From Brevibacillus porteri (GTDB lineage Bacteria > Bacillota > Bacilli > Brevibacillales > Brevibacillaceae), in the NCBI RefSeq assembly GCF_003013475.1, contig NZ_PXZO01000010.1:180746-244745 (forward strand): DNA of 64,000 nucleotides, read 5' to 3'. Below, in pieces: positions 33,936 to 42,154 of this stretch (its first letter is position 1; each line of letters begins with the position of its first letter). The position numbers and the translations under genes were made by a program. The notes beneath the pieces were generated by a model. The model saw only the letters and a program-made list of their open reading frames with translations, did not search any database and was not told where the DNA came from.

Positions 33936-35686
33936 ATTGCCTTACGCAAAGACAGCTGATCGCCTACATGGAAGATCGTTTATCACCAGTGAACAAACGA
34001 AATATCGAAAGTCATCTCGATCATTGCACACACTGCCAGCACCAGCTGGAGCAATGGATCGATGAGCTGCACCAAACGGAAGAAACGATGTGGGAAGACT
34101 CCCTCTCAGCAAATATGGATCAAAAGATTATTCAGATGCTCTCCCCTCATCCCGTGAGAGTATTGAACCCTGTTGTCCCTTCACACCAACCACCTACGTG
34201 GAAACAAAGGAGTATCACGATCATGAAAAGAATGACACTTGCCGCCGCTGCATTAACCGTCGTCGTATCGGGAGGAATGCTGGTCTCCCCGACCTTCGCT
34301 AGTTATGTCCATGCTGCTTTTACGAACAGCCCGATTAGTAAAGCTGATCCTGTAGCTCCTGTGAGCAATCGTATTCTTCAAAAGTCCGGGGACTCTGGTA
34401 TTGAGCAAGCAGCCAAAAAAGGGTTCGCTCAAACCGTGAATGTAAGTGCGACCGACCAAGGTATCACATTTGAGGTAAAGGAAGTAATGGCTGATCCTCT
34501 GCGCATTAGCATAGCTGCTATTGTAAAAGACAAGAATGGCAAACCGATGGACAGTTTTTTGACCGAAATGATCAGAAGAGATAACAAGGAGCAAGTCATT
34601 ACAATCAAAGACAAACAAGGGAACGTACTGAAGCCTGTTGAGTCGTCTGCAAATGAAGACACTCGCAAACCAAATGAAGATTGGCACAATGTTATGAATG
34701 TAGATACCGGTTACATGTCCTTGGATCGTGAGCTGCGCAGCTACTTTGATGATATCAGTGAAATTCCGGACGAGCTGATTGTAGAGTTCAACATGAAACA
34801 ATTGGACGACATCAAAGGTAACTGGAAGTTGTCCGTACCTGTTGACATGAAAAAGGCAAAAGCCGCGACGAAGACACATGAAATCAACAAAACATACACA
34901 ACTCCGCAAGGACTCAAGCTGGACGTAAAACAGATGACGTTTGCACCGAGTGGGGTGGAAATGGTCATAGATCGCTCGACTACGGATAACCAGCGAAAAG
35001 AATACAGCTACGCGTTAGTCAATGAAAAGGGCACAGTCGTCGCCGCTTGGGATTCCAAGGCTGTCATCCGTGAAGCCAGCAAACAAAGCAATGTCATCCC
35101 ATATTTGAAATGGGATCATAGCCGCTCTACTGAAAATGGAACAAGAGACTTCCACTACTTCCAACCAATCGACGCAAGCCAAAGCCTTACCTTCAAGCTG
35201 GGGTCTGTATATACAGAGGAAACCGCTAAGCTGAACGCGAAGTTGGACGCCAATCGCCTCGAAAAGAAAGAAGTCATCACAGCGGAAGACCAGGGAGATC
35301 AGTTTACTTTCAAAAAATATCAAAAGGATCCAAACGCGGTCGTTGATTTTGAAGGCTATGACGGTCATCACCGCGTGAACGACGATGGGACAACTACGAA
35401 ATTGGAAGGCTACGACCTGGCATTCGAAGCAACTCTCTCTCCAGATACTGCCGCTATGGGCCCCTATCAATACTGGACCATTATGGATGAAACTGGGAAA
35501 AAGTACAAAGACATCGACTACTTAATCGATAAGACTGAGTATGAGAATAATCGGGCAATTTTTGGAGGTACGATCTTCTTAGAAAACCTCACAACCATGC
35601 CAAAGCAATTGATCATTTCTTCCGAGAAACGAATGGTTGAACACAAAAATGTAGAGTGGGAAGTGCCGATTTACGCCGGAAAATAA
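33932..35686 (+). CDS. Anti-sigma factor: zinc-finger, one TM, DUF4179-type extracellular domain
   Basis: The TTG at 33932 overlaps the sigma stop and has GGGGG eight bases upstream. Residues 28-35 hold the ZAS motif H-x3-C-x2-C (HLDHCTHC), which grips the sigma factor. A basic stretch precedes one membrane helix (~residues 100-120, MTLAAAALTVVVSGGMLVS). The remaining ~460 residues are extracellular and resemble DUF4179/DUF5643 domains of Bacillus anti-sigma proteins. The predicted role is to hold the sigma factor until an envelope signal acts on the outside domain. Confidence 0.85.
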   Translation: MNCLTQRQLIAYMEDRLSPVNKRNIESHLDHCTHCQHQLEQWIDELHQTEETMWEDSLSANMDQKIIQMLSPHPVRVLNPVVPSHQPPTWKQRSITIMKRMTLAAAALTVVVSGGMLVSPTFASYVHAAFTNSPISKADPVAPVSNRILQKSGDSGIEQAAKKGFAQTVNVSATDQGITFEVKEVMADPLRISIAAIVKDKNGKPMDSFLTEMIRRDNKEQVITIKDKQGNVLKPVESSANEDTRKPNEDWHNVMNVDTGYMSLDRELRSYFDDISEIPDELIVEFNMKQLDDIKGNWKLSVPVDMKKAKAATKTHEINKTYTTPQGLKLDVKQMTFAPSGVEMVIDRSTTDNQRKEYSYALVNEKGTVVAAWDSKAVIREASKQSNVIPYLKWDHSRSTENGTRDFHYFQPIDASQSLTFKLGSVYTEETAKLNAKLDANRLEKKEVITAEDQGDQFTFKKYQKDPNAVVDFEGYDGHHRVNDDGTTTKLEGYDLAFEATLSPDTAAMGPYQYWTIMDETGKKYKDIDYLIDKTEYENNRAIFGGTIFLENLTTMPKQLIISSEKRMVEHKNVEWEVPIYAGK

Positions 35687-35762
35687 GAGACACCCTTCAT
35701 ACGCAAAAGGCTGGTGGTACCTAAACCGGGAGATAAGTTCGTGGTAATATCCCCTAATGGTA

Positions 35763-35898
35763 GACAACGTAAAAAAGACATCTGCTGAAGATGGATTTAG
35801 ACGTTGTGATCGGAGGGGGATTTTTTCATGGGGAAAACGAAACGACCGCTCCCCAGTGGAATATGGGGAAACGGTCGCTGCGTAATTGATGTCTTTTT
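35763..35898. repeat. Nested inverted repeats in the intergenic region, including a terminator
   Basis: Three dyads share 135 bases. ACAACGT (35764-35770) pairs with ACGTTGT (35801-35807). AAAAAGACATC (35772-35782) pairs with GATGTCTTTTT (35888-35898). Between these, CGACCG-TCCCCA (35843-35855) pairs with TGGGGA-CGGTCG (35864-35877). The inner stem has T-rich tails, so it can end the dehydrogenase operon on the minus strand and perhaps the anti-sigma transcript on the plus strand. The outer pairs are mutually exclusive or long-range; a small structured RNA or a MITE-like remnant is possible. Confidence 0.55.
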
Positions 35899-35918
35899 AA
35901 GTGTGCTCCAGCTCCTTC

Positions 35919-37514
35919 CTATACGTACAAATGTCCGGTTAACTTATTGGGTAAACGATAGGGCCCAACAGGTACTTGTATTAAACAGCTTCGGTTTACA
36001 TTCGTGATTTTGTAGATTTTATCGCATGTTTTTGCATCATACTCGAGAAGCGGATGGCCTGCCAATCCGATCGAAGAAGCTACCAACAGTAATTTTTGTA
36101 CAAGTATACCCGCTTCCATTTGTTGAATACGATATCCTCTGTATCCGAGTTTATGTCTGTAGTAATGATAGTCCCCTACCACATGCAGGCAGATCGGAAC
36201 ATCGAGTAAATTGAAGTCGCTCCTATTTATTGCTTGTTTTAATATGGGGCGATGGTCTCCAAGACGAATGAGCCTTAATTTATGGGAAGGATAGTCATAA
36301 TAATAGGCGCCAGCAGGAATATCCTCCACAAAATAGAGACAGCAGTACAACGAAACTCGAGACCTCGGTTGTTCTTGGATTTCGGGGATATCTATTCGAT
36401 CCAGATCATTTCGGTAGAAGAAAGCATTTGTCGCCTCACGCAAGAGAGTGGCTAATTGCTGTTGACTCACTTCGCGTAAAACGAAGTGCTCACCAGGTGA
36501 AAACCTCTTTCGGCTTGCCTCCATGAGATCCCAGTTTAAAGGTTTTACGTTTGGTAATGCCAAAGAAGGACCTCCAAAGGCAGGCTTTTTTTCTCCCCGT
36601 ACCCGCTGAAAGCAGTCCGTTGATTCGAACTTTGATGCTTCATTCATTTTTATCAGCATGGGATATTTTCTAATCCTTCGAGAACGGTTATAGGAATGAT
36701 GCTGAACAGCGGGTAACTTCCGATACAATTCTTTATCCCAGACAATTTCTATTCCTTCACGCTTATGGGCAAACCAATTGATATCTGATTTTATCGAGAG
36801 AGGAATCACCGCATATACGCTTTCTTCCCATTGGTTCAGCCCCAGCAGATGATTGACGGCTCGATCGAGAAATTGATAGTAAACACTTGTTGTAAAACCA
36901 AACCTTTTCGCTGCTTCAAGCAGCTGGCCAATCACTACCCCTGCATCCAAACCTTGGAGGCGGTACGACAGATTATGATACTTAAAGAAATTTTTCCAAA
37001 ACATTGTCGATACAAATACTGCAGCAAAACACTCTGACATGTCACAATAGTAACCCAGAGCCATTGTCAGATATGAATCGCAATTTCCTTTGCGCAGCAA
37101 TACCAAACGATGATGGGCAGCGTCGTAATGGTACACTCCCGCGGGCAAGTCATCCATGTTTAAATACACGTATAATTCGCTTGGATACAAAGCCCCTCCC
37201 GAAGGAACAAATCTTCGGAATAACTCCTCTGATCTTTGGTCGAAGGAATCCCAATCATTACCTGGATCAGACACTCGGGTAAGACCAAATGTGACCCAGA
37301 GAAAATGGCCAAGATCACGAATGGTTGGCTTCGATGATTGTTGATTTCTGCCGTGTTCAAGAGACAGCGGAACTTCTAACGAAAGCGGCACGACAGGCAG
37401 TTCTTGATAGATCTTATAAACCAAAGGGGAATCTCCCCAATCTACTGTCCAGTCGGCGGGGATAATTTTTTCGACGTCATACAGCAGATTGTGCAAAAAT
37501 ACATCCCTGCGCAT
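35919..37514 (-). CDS. SagB/McbC-type FMN dehydrogenase of the azole-peptide cluster
   Basis: The 531-residue protein contains two nitroreductase-like units. One spans ~60-270 (RFVPSGGALYPSELYVYLN, LPAGVYHYD, LQGLDAGVVIGQLLEAAKRFGF), the other ~340-520 (IPAGAYYYDYPSHKLRLI, QQMEAGILVQKLLLVASSIGLAG). SagB-family enzymes oxidise azolines to aromatic azoles using FMN. It is the last gene of the enzyme operon, 23 bases after the YcaO gene, with GGAGG seven bases before the ATG. Since the core peptide has only Cys, the expected products are thiazoles. Tandem units are known for this family. Confidence 0.87.
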   Translation of the reverse strand: MRRDVFLHNLLYDVEKIIPADWTVDWGDSPLVYKIYQELPVVPLSLEVPLSLEHGRNQQSSKPTIRDLGHFLWVTFGLTRVSDPGNDWDSFDQRSEELFRRFVPSGGALYPSELYVYLNMDDLPAGVYHYDAAHHRLVLLRKGNCDSYLTMALGYYCDMSECFAAVFVSTMFWKNFFKYHNLSYRLQGLDAGVVIGQLLEAAKRFGFTTSVYYQFLDRAVNHLLGLNQWEESVYAVIPLSIKSDINWFAHKREGIEIVWDKELYRKLPAVQHHSYNRSRRIRKYPMLIKMNEASKFESTDCFQRVRGEKKPAFGGPSLALPNVKPLNWDLMEASRKRFSPGEHFVLREVSQQQLATLLREATNAFFYRNDLDRIDIPEIQEQPRSRVSLYCCLYFVEDIPAGAYYYDYPSHKLRLIRLGDHRPILKQAINRSDFNLLDVPICLHVVGDYHYYRHKLGYRGYRIQQMEAGILVQKLLLVASSIGLAGHPLLEYDAKTCDKIYKITNVNRSCLIQVPVGPYRLPNKLTGHLYV

Positions 37515-37537
37515 ACTTTTTCCTCCTACTTCAAGAC

Positions 37538-39481
37538 CTATGGAAATGGATGCGGATGGGGATTCAGTTGTTCATATGTCAGGGGATGTTTGGTATAGCC
37601 AAGCTGCATGGGTACTTTCAAGGCACGATCCAGTCCTGTTACGCGGGTTAAGTGATAGCCAAACGTCATCGGCAGCATCCCAGGGATCAGAACTTTCACG
37701 CTGTACAGTTTGTTTCTGATCATTTCTGGTGTCGTCTGGTTAACCACTATCACTTCGAGGTTTAATTGCTTAAAAATCTGCAGAATGCCTTTCAAATCAT
37801 CCGTCAGGTCATGATGACCTGCCTGCAGCTTAAACTCCTCGTCAAATGTTCGCATGGGTCGATCATCATGAAGCAAAAAGTGCAGTCGCTCTTCCGCTTC
37901 AGGCAGACTGTACAGCATACCATGGTCTTCCATGCTTTGCACCAGGAAGGGATCGTGCAGCATTTGCAGAAACTCTTCCCGATGCATTTCATATTTTTCA
38001 TCCAGTGTTAACAGCATGTCGGCCAGTTCATGCACCGCGGTTTTTACAGCTCGCAACGGATCCGGATGAGACCCGGCGGCACAGACGAGATTGACTCCCT
38101 TCTGTTTCCTGTTTTTCGTAATGGCCCAAACACTTGGTATCCCATTCTCCATTGTCGCGTTATACAAATACAAATCGTAACCTGCCACTGCTTTTATTCG
38201 CTCAATCATCAAGAGCAATTCTTTGTCTTTCGCAGATTCAGGATCAAGCCGCGGTAAAGGCAGTTGTGCGTACCATGTCAAAAGAAATGCGTCTCGTTCC
38301 ACCACTTCCAATATACCGTAGAAAATAGCCTCTTCTAAACAACTGCCTAACGCGCAACCATTGGAGTTTTCATAGACGAAGTCATCTTCCAGGGCGTAGT
38401 AGGCAATCGATTCTGGTACCAAGATTGGCTTCTCCTTAAAAAATGAATAACCCCATACCCAATTCATGAGCCGTTTTGGATCAAATCTTTGGAGAGGATA
38501 GTCAGGACTTGCATATTGTTCCTCCGAATGCAGCCCGATCTTCAGCGGGTTGAGCGCGTGGTCTTTCACCTTCTCATAACTGTCGCAGATGACCGTTCTT
38601 TTGCCTCGTGGATGCAGACCTGCGTATCGCTCCAATGCCTCCAGGATGGCTGTCAGTTCACTCTGCTCATAAGAAAGAGTTCGCCCGGCTGCTCCTTCAT
38701 TAGACGTTATCATCGGCAGATTCACGCTCATGACGGCAAATGGGGTCAGGTGGTCTTTGGTTTTTTGGTTGATCATGCCAGTTCGAAAATCGAGATATTC
38801 CTGAATGAGGACTTCCTTAAAAACATCTAGCGAACAGATTCGATAACTGTTGGGATTTGACTTTGGTCTTGGTTGAAGAGTAATACGTGCGGCCTCAGGT
38901 GTATCCTCAGGCAATTCCCCACATACCTCACACATTGGATTTGGCAAAAAGAAGTGCGCTGAGGTCGCCAGAGTTTGCAAGTTTACCAAATGGATTCTTG
39001 TTCTTTGTACTGTATATGGGCGACTGCCCTGTAAAACTCTTTGCGCTTCCGCTGTGATCATGTTCGCCAATTGGTACATTCCCGTATTTGATGCCCATGC
39101 ATCACGCTGTCGATTCTTTTGATTTTTCAGCTGGAGTTGAATTTCCCTCAGATTTCTCCGGTTATTGTGGGCCATCAGTCTTCGGAAGTCGGCACACTGC
39201 GGACATCCTTGCATACCTGGTCCCACGAGTGGCCCTACTACGCCCTCTCCAAATGAAGCAAAGCCTCTTAACCAAGGAATGCCAGCCTTCTTAAACACCT
39301 CTTCAGCCTGCAGATAAATGGAAGGATGCCAGAAATCATGCAGTACTAAAGCCAATTCCACCTCTTGGGGTATATCAGCCTTACAATCAGGCTGCTGCAC
39401 GACACTGTATTGACTGGACAGGTTTCGATATACGAAATCCGCTAACAATCCCTCTCCGACAATCATCAGGACTGTGCTCAT
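37538..39481 (-). CDS. YcaO-family azoline cyclodehydratase with N-terminal zinc-binding partner domain
   Basis: Residues ~1-250 resemble the ThiF/C-protein-derived part of fused TOMM cyclodehydratases, with a zinc tetrad C93/C96 (CPQC) and C184/C187 (CEVC). Residues ~270-640 are the YcaO domain: SELTAILEALERYAG and SNGCALGSCLEEAIFYGILEVVERDAFLLTWY hold the ATP/Mg residues. The chain ends in the proline-rich tail NPHPHPFP, a mark of azoline-forming rather than thioamide-forming YcaO enzymes. It should phosphorylate the peptide backbone and close Cys side chains to thiazolines. It overlaps the upstream gene by one base (TGATG). Confidence 0.92.
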   Translation of the reverse strand: MSTVLMIVGEGLLADFVYRNLSSQYSVVQQPDCKADIPQEVELALVLHDFWHPSIYLQAEEVFKKAGIPWLRGFASFGEGVVGPLVGPGMQGCPQCADFRRLMAHNNRRNLREIQLQLKNQKNRQRDAWASNTGMYQLANMITAEAQRVLQGSRPYTVQRTRIHLVNLQTLATSAHFFLPNPMCEVCGELPEDTPEAARITLQPRPKSNPNSYRICSLDVFKEVLIQEYLDFRTGMINQKTKDHLTPFAVMSVNLPMITSNEGAAGRTLSYEQSELTAILEALERYAGLHPRGKRTVICDSYEKVKDHALNPLKIGLHSEEQYASPDYPLQRFDPKRLMNWVWGYSFFKEKPILVPESIAYYALEDDFVYENSNGCALGSCLEEAIFYGILEVVERDAFLLTWYAQLPLPRLDPESAKDKELLLMIERIKAVAGYDLYLYNATMENGIPSVWAITKNRKQKGVNLVCAAGSHPDPLRAVKTAVHELADMLLTLDEKYEMHREEFLQMLHDPFLVQSMEDHGMLYSLPEAEERLHFLLHDDRPMRTFDEEFKLQAGHHDLTDDLKGILQIFKQLNLEVIVVNQTTPEMIRNKLYSVKVLIPGMLPMTFGYHLTRVTGLDRALKVPMQLGYTKHPLTYEQLNPHPHPFP

Positions 39482-41397
39482 CAGGATTCATCCTTTCGCA
39501 AAAGCACACCAAATACTCCTGCCAATTCCTCTTTCAAGACTTGCTCCAATTCCAATTCACAAACAAACAGCTCTTTATTGTTTCGTCTCAAAGAGGACAA
39601 GGCGGCTTGCAACATTTCGGAGTGTGCTGCCTCTTCAACTGTGGGGATGACCAAACTGTGTGGAAGCTTTTCTTTTACTACAATGGAGGACGGATTAATC
39701 CCATATGTCGTTGTTTGGCTAAGAGATGGGTTATGGTATACCCATAACGCCTGCTGCAATGCGGTGCGCAATCCCATAGTCAGATGTAAGCATACGCTGT
39801 AATACCAGCGATCATTTGTGCCTATCCAGACTATCGGGAAGCCTAATATTTCCTCCCCCAGGCATACCGTCGGTGGGCCGTTCATGATTGTCAGAGCCTG
39901 TAAGTAAAAAAGAGAATGTTTATCTTCTATTGAGTTCAGCTCAACTGGATAAACAGCAGTTTGGTGGTTTTCGAGATGTTTACGCAGCTCTGCTGTCAAG
40001 CTCTTTTGCAATCCTCGGGTAACAGCTTCCGGAACTGTCTCACCCGCGCCTATTCCAACAAATTCCTCAGTCCCAAAAAGCGGTTTAGCCATTCTCGATG
40101 CATACGCTTCAATTCCCGCCAATCCCGCTTCACGCCTAGCTCCATCATGCGTCAAAGCTGAACAAACAATGTCAGCAAGTAACTCTACCGGACCTTCGGA
40201 TAAGGGATCAACTACTACCACTCGGCATTGAGCCAATGGGAGTTGTTCCAAATCCCCCTCGTCCCAAGTATGAAAAATTCCTGTTTGATCCGATGTTAAC
40301 GAACCAAAGAATGCTGGCAAATCATATGAGCCATTTTGATGAAGACGTTGTTCAAAAAGTAGATTCGTGTCCTGCACCCATTTCATACGTGCACCACCAG
40401 TCACCAGAGGGTGAGGGGTAAACGGATGCCACTCTCCTTCCATCGTCTCCAAATTCATGAGAAAGATTTTATTTTTCTGCCCAGATGTCCCTGTAATAGT
40501 CTTAAGCAATTCAAACACGACGATGTTTGCTAACATGGCAGCGCAAATGGGAGAATAAGCGCTGAAACAAGAGCCGTTGTTGAATGAAGATCGGTGGATT
40601 CGGCGCCTGGCCGATTCAAAACATCCATCTGCATCTGGACGTAAAACTGGACCCGCAATTCCCACTTGGTCCTGGCAAATAGCTGGAATAAAGATTTTGT
40701 TTTGTTCCTTGCAAATCGAATAAAGCACCCGCAATTCCTCAAGGTCGCCTTCTTGTTGTACATATAAGACAACTTGAAAAGTCTGCACAGCCTTCTGCCA
40801 ACCATCCCGATCATTTTTTTGCAGGTAAATTTCCTCTAGCTTTACCTCGGAGTCCTCTTTTCGAGCATGTGCTGCCAATTCCCACAAACGTTCCCGATTG
40901 GTCCTGGTGGAATGGGTAGTGGCTATGTATATGGCAGGCAATCCTGATTCCAACAATGCTGCAACCAAAGCAGAAAGTAGGGGACCAGAGCCGACGGCCA
41001 GCACTTTGGTTTGACGGTACAACTGAAAACGATAGACAGCGGAATCAGTGAAGCTGTTCAAAAATTGTATCTGAGGAGCGTATTTCTCCATAATCTCCTT
41101 GGATAACTGGTGTGGAAGCTGACTGCTCCAATCGTGGACAAAGCCGTTTTGGTACAGCATGTCTGCAATGTGATATATGTGATCTCTACGCTGGTCAGAC
41201 AGCCCATTTGTCAATTCTTCCAATGTATGATCCCCGTTAAACAAGGGCATCAGTTTTTCAATCCACTGGTGAATTCCCTTCCCTTCCATCTGAAATGATC
41301 CTAGATTGTTTTGAAAATACACACGGCCATCTGGATCAGGAACGTAATACGTATCCCCTTTTACTTTTAGTCGCATGGATGGGTTGACAGATGTCAT
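39481..41397 (-). CDS. Ocin-ThiF-like leader-peptide-binding protein (HcaF-like)
   Basis: The 638-residue protein begins with a compact domain (~1-95; RLKVKGDTYYVPDPDGRVYFQNNLGSFQMEG ... WIEKLMPLFNGDHTLEELTN) of the PqqD-like RRE type that binds RiPP leaders. A ThiF/E1-like Rossmann segment follows (VLAVGSGPLLSALVAALLESGLPAIYIAT). In heterocycloanthracin systems such an F protein presents the precursor to the YcaO enzyme. The C-terminal ~250 residues are less clear. The ATG at 41397 follows GGGAGGAGG by six bases; an upstream ATG at 41442 has no site. Confidence 0.85.
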   Translation of the reverse strand: MTSVNPSMRLKVKGDTYYVPDPDGRVYFQNNLGSFQMEGKGIHQWIEKLMPLFNGDHTLEELTNGLSDQRRDHIYHIADMLYQNGFVHDWSSQLPHQLSKEIMEKYAPQIQFLNSFTDSAVYRFQLYRQTKVLAVGSGPLLSALVAALLESGLPAIYIATTHSTRTNRERLWELAAHARKEDSEVKLEEIYLQKNDRDGWQKAVQTFQVVLYVQQEGDLEELRVLYSICKEQNKIFIPAICQDQVGIAGPVLRPDADGCFESARRRIHRSSFNNGSCFSAYSPICAAMLANIVVFELLKTITGTSGQKNKIFLMNLETMEGEWHPFTPHPLVTGGARMKWVQDTNLLFEQRLHQNGSYDLPAFFGSLTSDQTGIFHTWDEGDLEQLPLAQCRVVVVDPLSEGPVELLADIVCSALTHDGARREAGLAGIEAYASRMAKPLFGTEEFVGIGAGETVPEAVTRGLQKSLTAELRKHLENHQTAVYPVELNSIEDKHSLFYLQALTIMNGPPTVCLGEEILGFPIVWIGTNDRWYYSVCLHLTMGLRTALQQALWVYHNPSLSQTTTYGINPSSIVVKEKLPHSLVIPTVEEAAHSEMLQAALSSLRRNNKELFVCELELEQVLKEELAGVFGVLLRKDES

Positions 41398-41452
41398 TTT
41401 ATGCCTCCTCCCGTGACCTGATTTCGGAAATATGTCTTTCACAACTATTTTG

Positions 41453-41485
41453 ATCTTATGCTCTGCAATTTGTCCTTCTTGTCAA
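41453..41485 (-). promoter_or_regulatory. Candidate promoter for the TOMM enzyme operon
   Basis: On the minus strand a consensus TTGACA (41485-41480) is followed, after 18-21 bases, by the weak -10 candidates GCATAA or TAAGAT (41461-41453). It lies between the precursor terminator and the leader-binding-protein gene. Confidence 0.45.
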
Positions 41486-41500
41486 AAAATGATGGGGAAG

Positions 41501-41538
41501 AAAAAAAGCCATAACCCACGATAATCATGGGTTATGGC
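41501..41538 (-). terminator. Strong terminator between precursor and enzyme genes
   Basis: GCCATAACCCA (41508-41518) pairs perfectly with TGGGTTATGGC (41528-41538), and seven Ts follow on the minus strand. It sits 50 bases after the precursor stop, so precursor mRNA would greatly exceed enzyme mRNA. Confidence 0.9.
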
Positions 41539-41587
41539 CCTTCTATCAGCATATCTATATCTTACCCTTTAGACGCCTGTCTCAACA

Positions 41588-41845
41588 TTAGCCCCAACAT
41601 CTGGGTCTGCATCTGTCATAACATCTGTCTCTCCAACCACATCTGTCTCTCCAACCGCATCTGTCATAACATCTGTCTCTCCAACCGCATCTGTCTCTAC
41701 AACCGCATCTGTCTCTCCAACCGCACCTGTCTCCGCATCGATATTGGTACAAGTCCCCAGAATCACTACTACTAAAAAACATGCTGCTTGCATCGATCCT
41801 GCTTACTTCCATACTTTCAAAATCTCTCCTGAAATCACTGCTCAC
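41588..41845 (-). CDS. Precursor peptide of a heterocycloanthracin-like azole RiPP
   Basis: The 85-residue peptide starts at GTG 41845, seven bases after GGGAGG; an ATG at 41866 overlaps that site. The leader (1-35) is SSDFRRDFESMEVSRIDASS followed by MFFSSSDSGDLYQY. The core (36-85) contains 11 Cys at 37, 41, 47, 49, 53, 59, 63, 69, 75, 79 and 83 in modules CG, WR, DR and CY, and has no Ser or Thr, so only Cys can be cyclised. It resembles the Cys-repeat precursors of Bacillus heterocycloanthracins, but the repeat is not the CXX triplet. It is immediately upstream of the F, YcaO and dehydrogenase genes, which supports the assignment. Export and immunity genes are not evident. Confidence 0.87.
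   Translation of the reverse strand: MSSDFRRDFESMEVSRIDASSMFFSSSDSGDLYQYRCGDRCGWRDRCGCRDRCGWRDRCYDRCGWRDRCGWRDRCYDRCRPRCWG
41597..41737 (-). repeat. Hexanucleotide-modular tandem repeat coding the Cys-rich core
   Basis: The core is made of 18-base units (TGCGGTTGGAGAGACAGA) alternating with 12-base units (TGTTATGACAGA), all built from 6-base modules TGCGGT, TGGAGA, GACAGA and TGTTAT. Copies are nearly identical, so the tract should expand or shrink by slippage in steps of two residues. Confidence 0.85.
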
Positions 41846-42154
41846 TTGTTTTCCTCCCTTTTTCATGTCCTAGGGCATTACTTAATAACCCTAATTCTCC
41901 CAACGTATGATCAACAAAACCTACTACAAGGGCATTAGAGTACTTCAATTCGTCTTGCTGCAAGATATTCTCGGAACAACTTGTTCGTCACTTCATTTCC
42001 TTAATTTAGGTATTTGCCAAGCGTACAAAAAAGTCCAAGAAGAGTGCCTCTGGAATGCTAGGCAGATCTTGAACCAAATTTAGATTTTTTACATAAGTAA
42101 TAAGCAGGCAAGGAGTAAGGCAAAGGCAGTCCAGGAAGAAAAGAGTGATCAACA

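Noticed and set aside
41597..41737. CRISPR-like repeat array
   Set aside because: Units are 12-18 bases without unique spacers and code a Cys-rich peptide; no cas genes.
41527..41775. Plus-strand Cys/Asn/Arg-rich frame (CLSNRIC repeats) opposite the precursor
   Set aside because: Antisense reading of the hexamer repeat, no ribosome site, and it runs through the terminator stem.
41569..41793. Minus-strand frame with repeated ETDAVGETD inside the precursor gene
   Set aside because: It is another frame of the same repeat; it lacks a ribosome site and the Cys-rich frame alone fits the adjacent YcaO and dehydrogenase genes.
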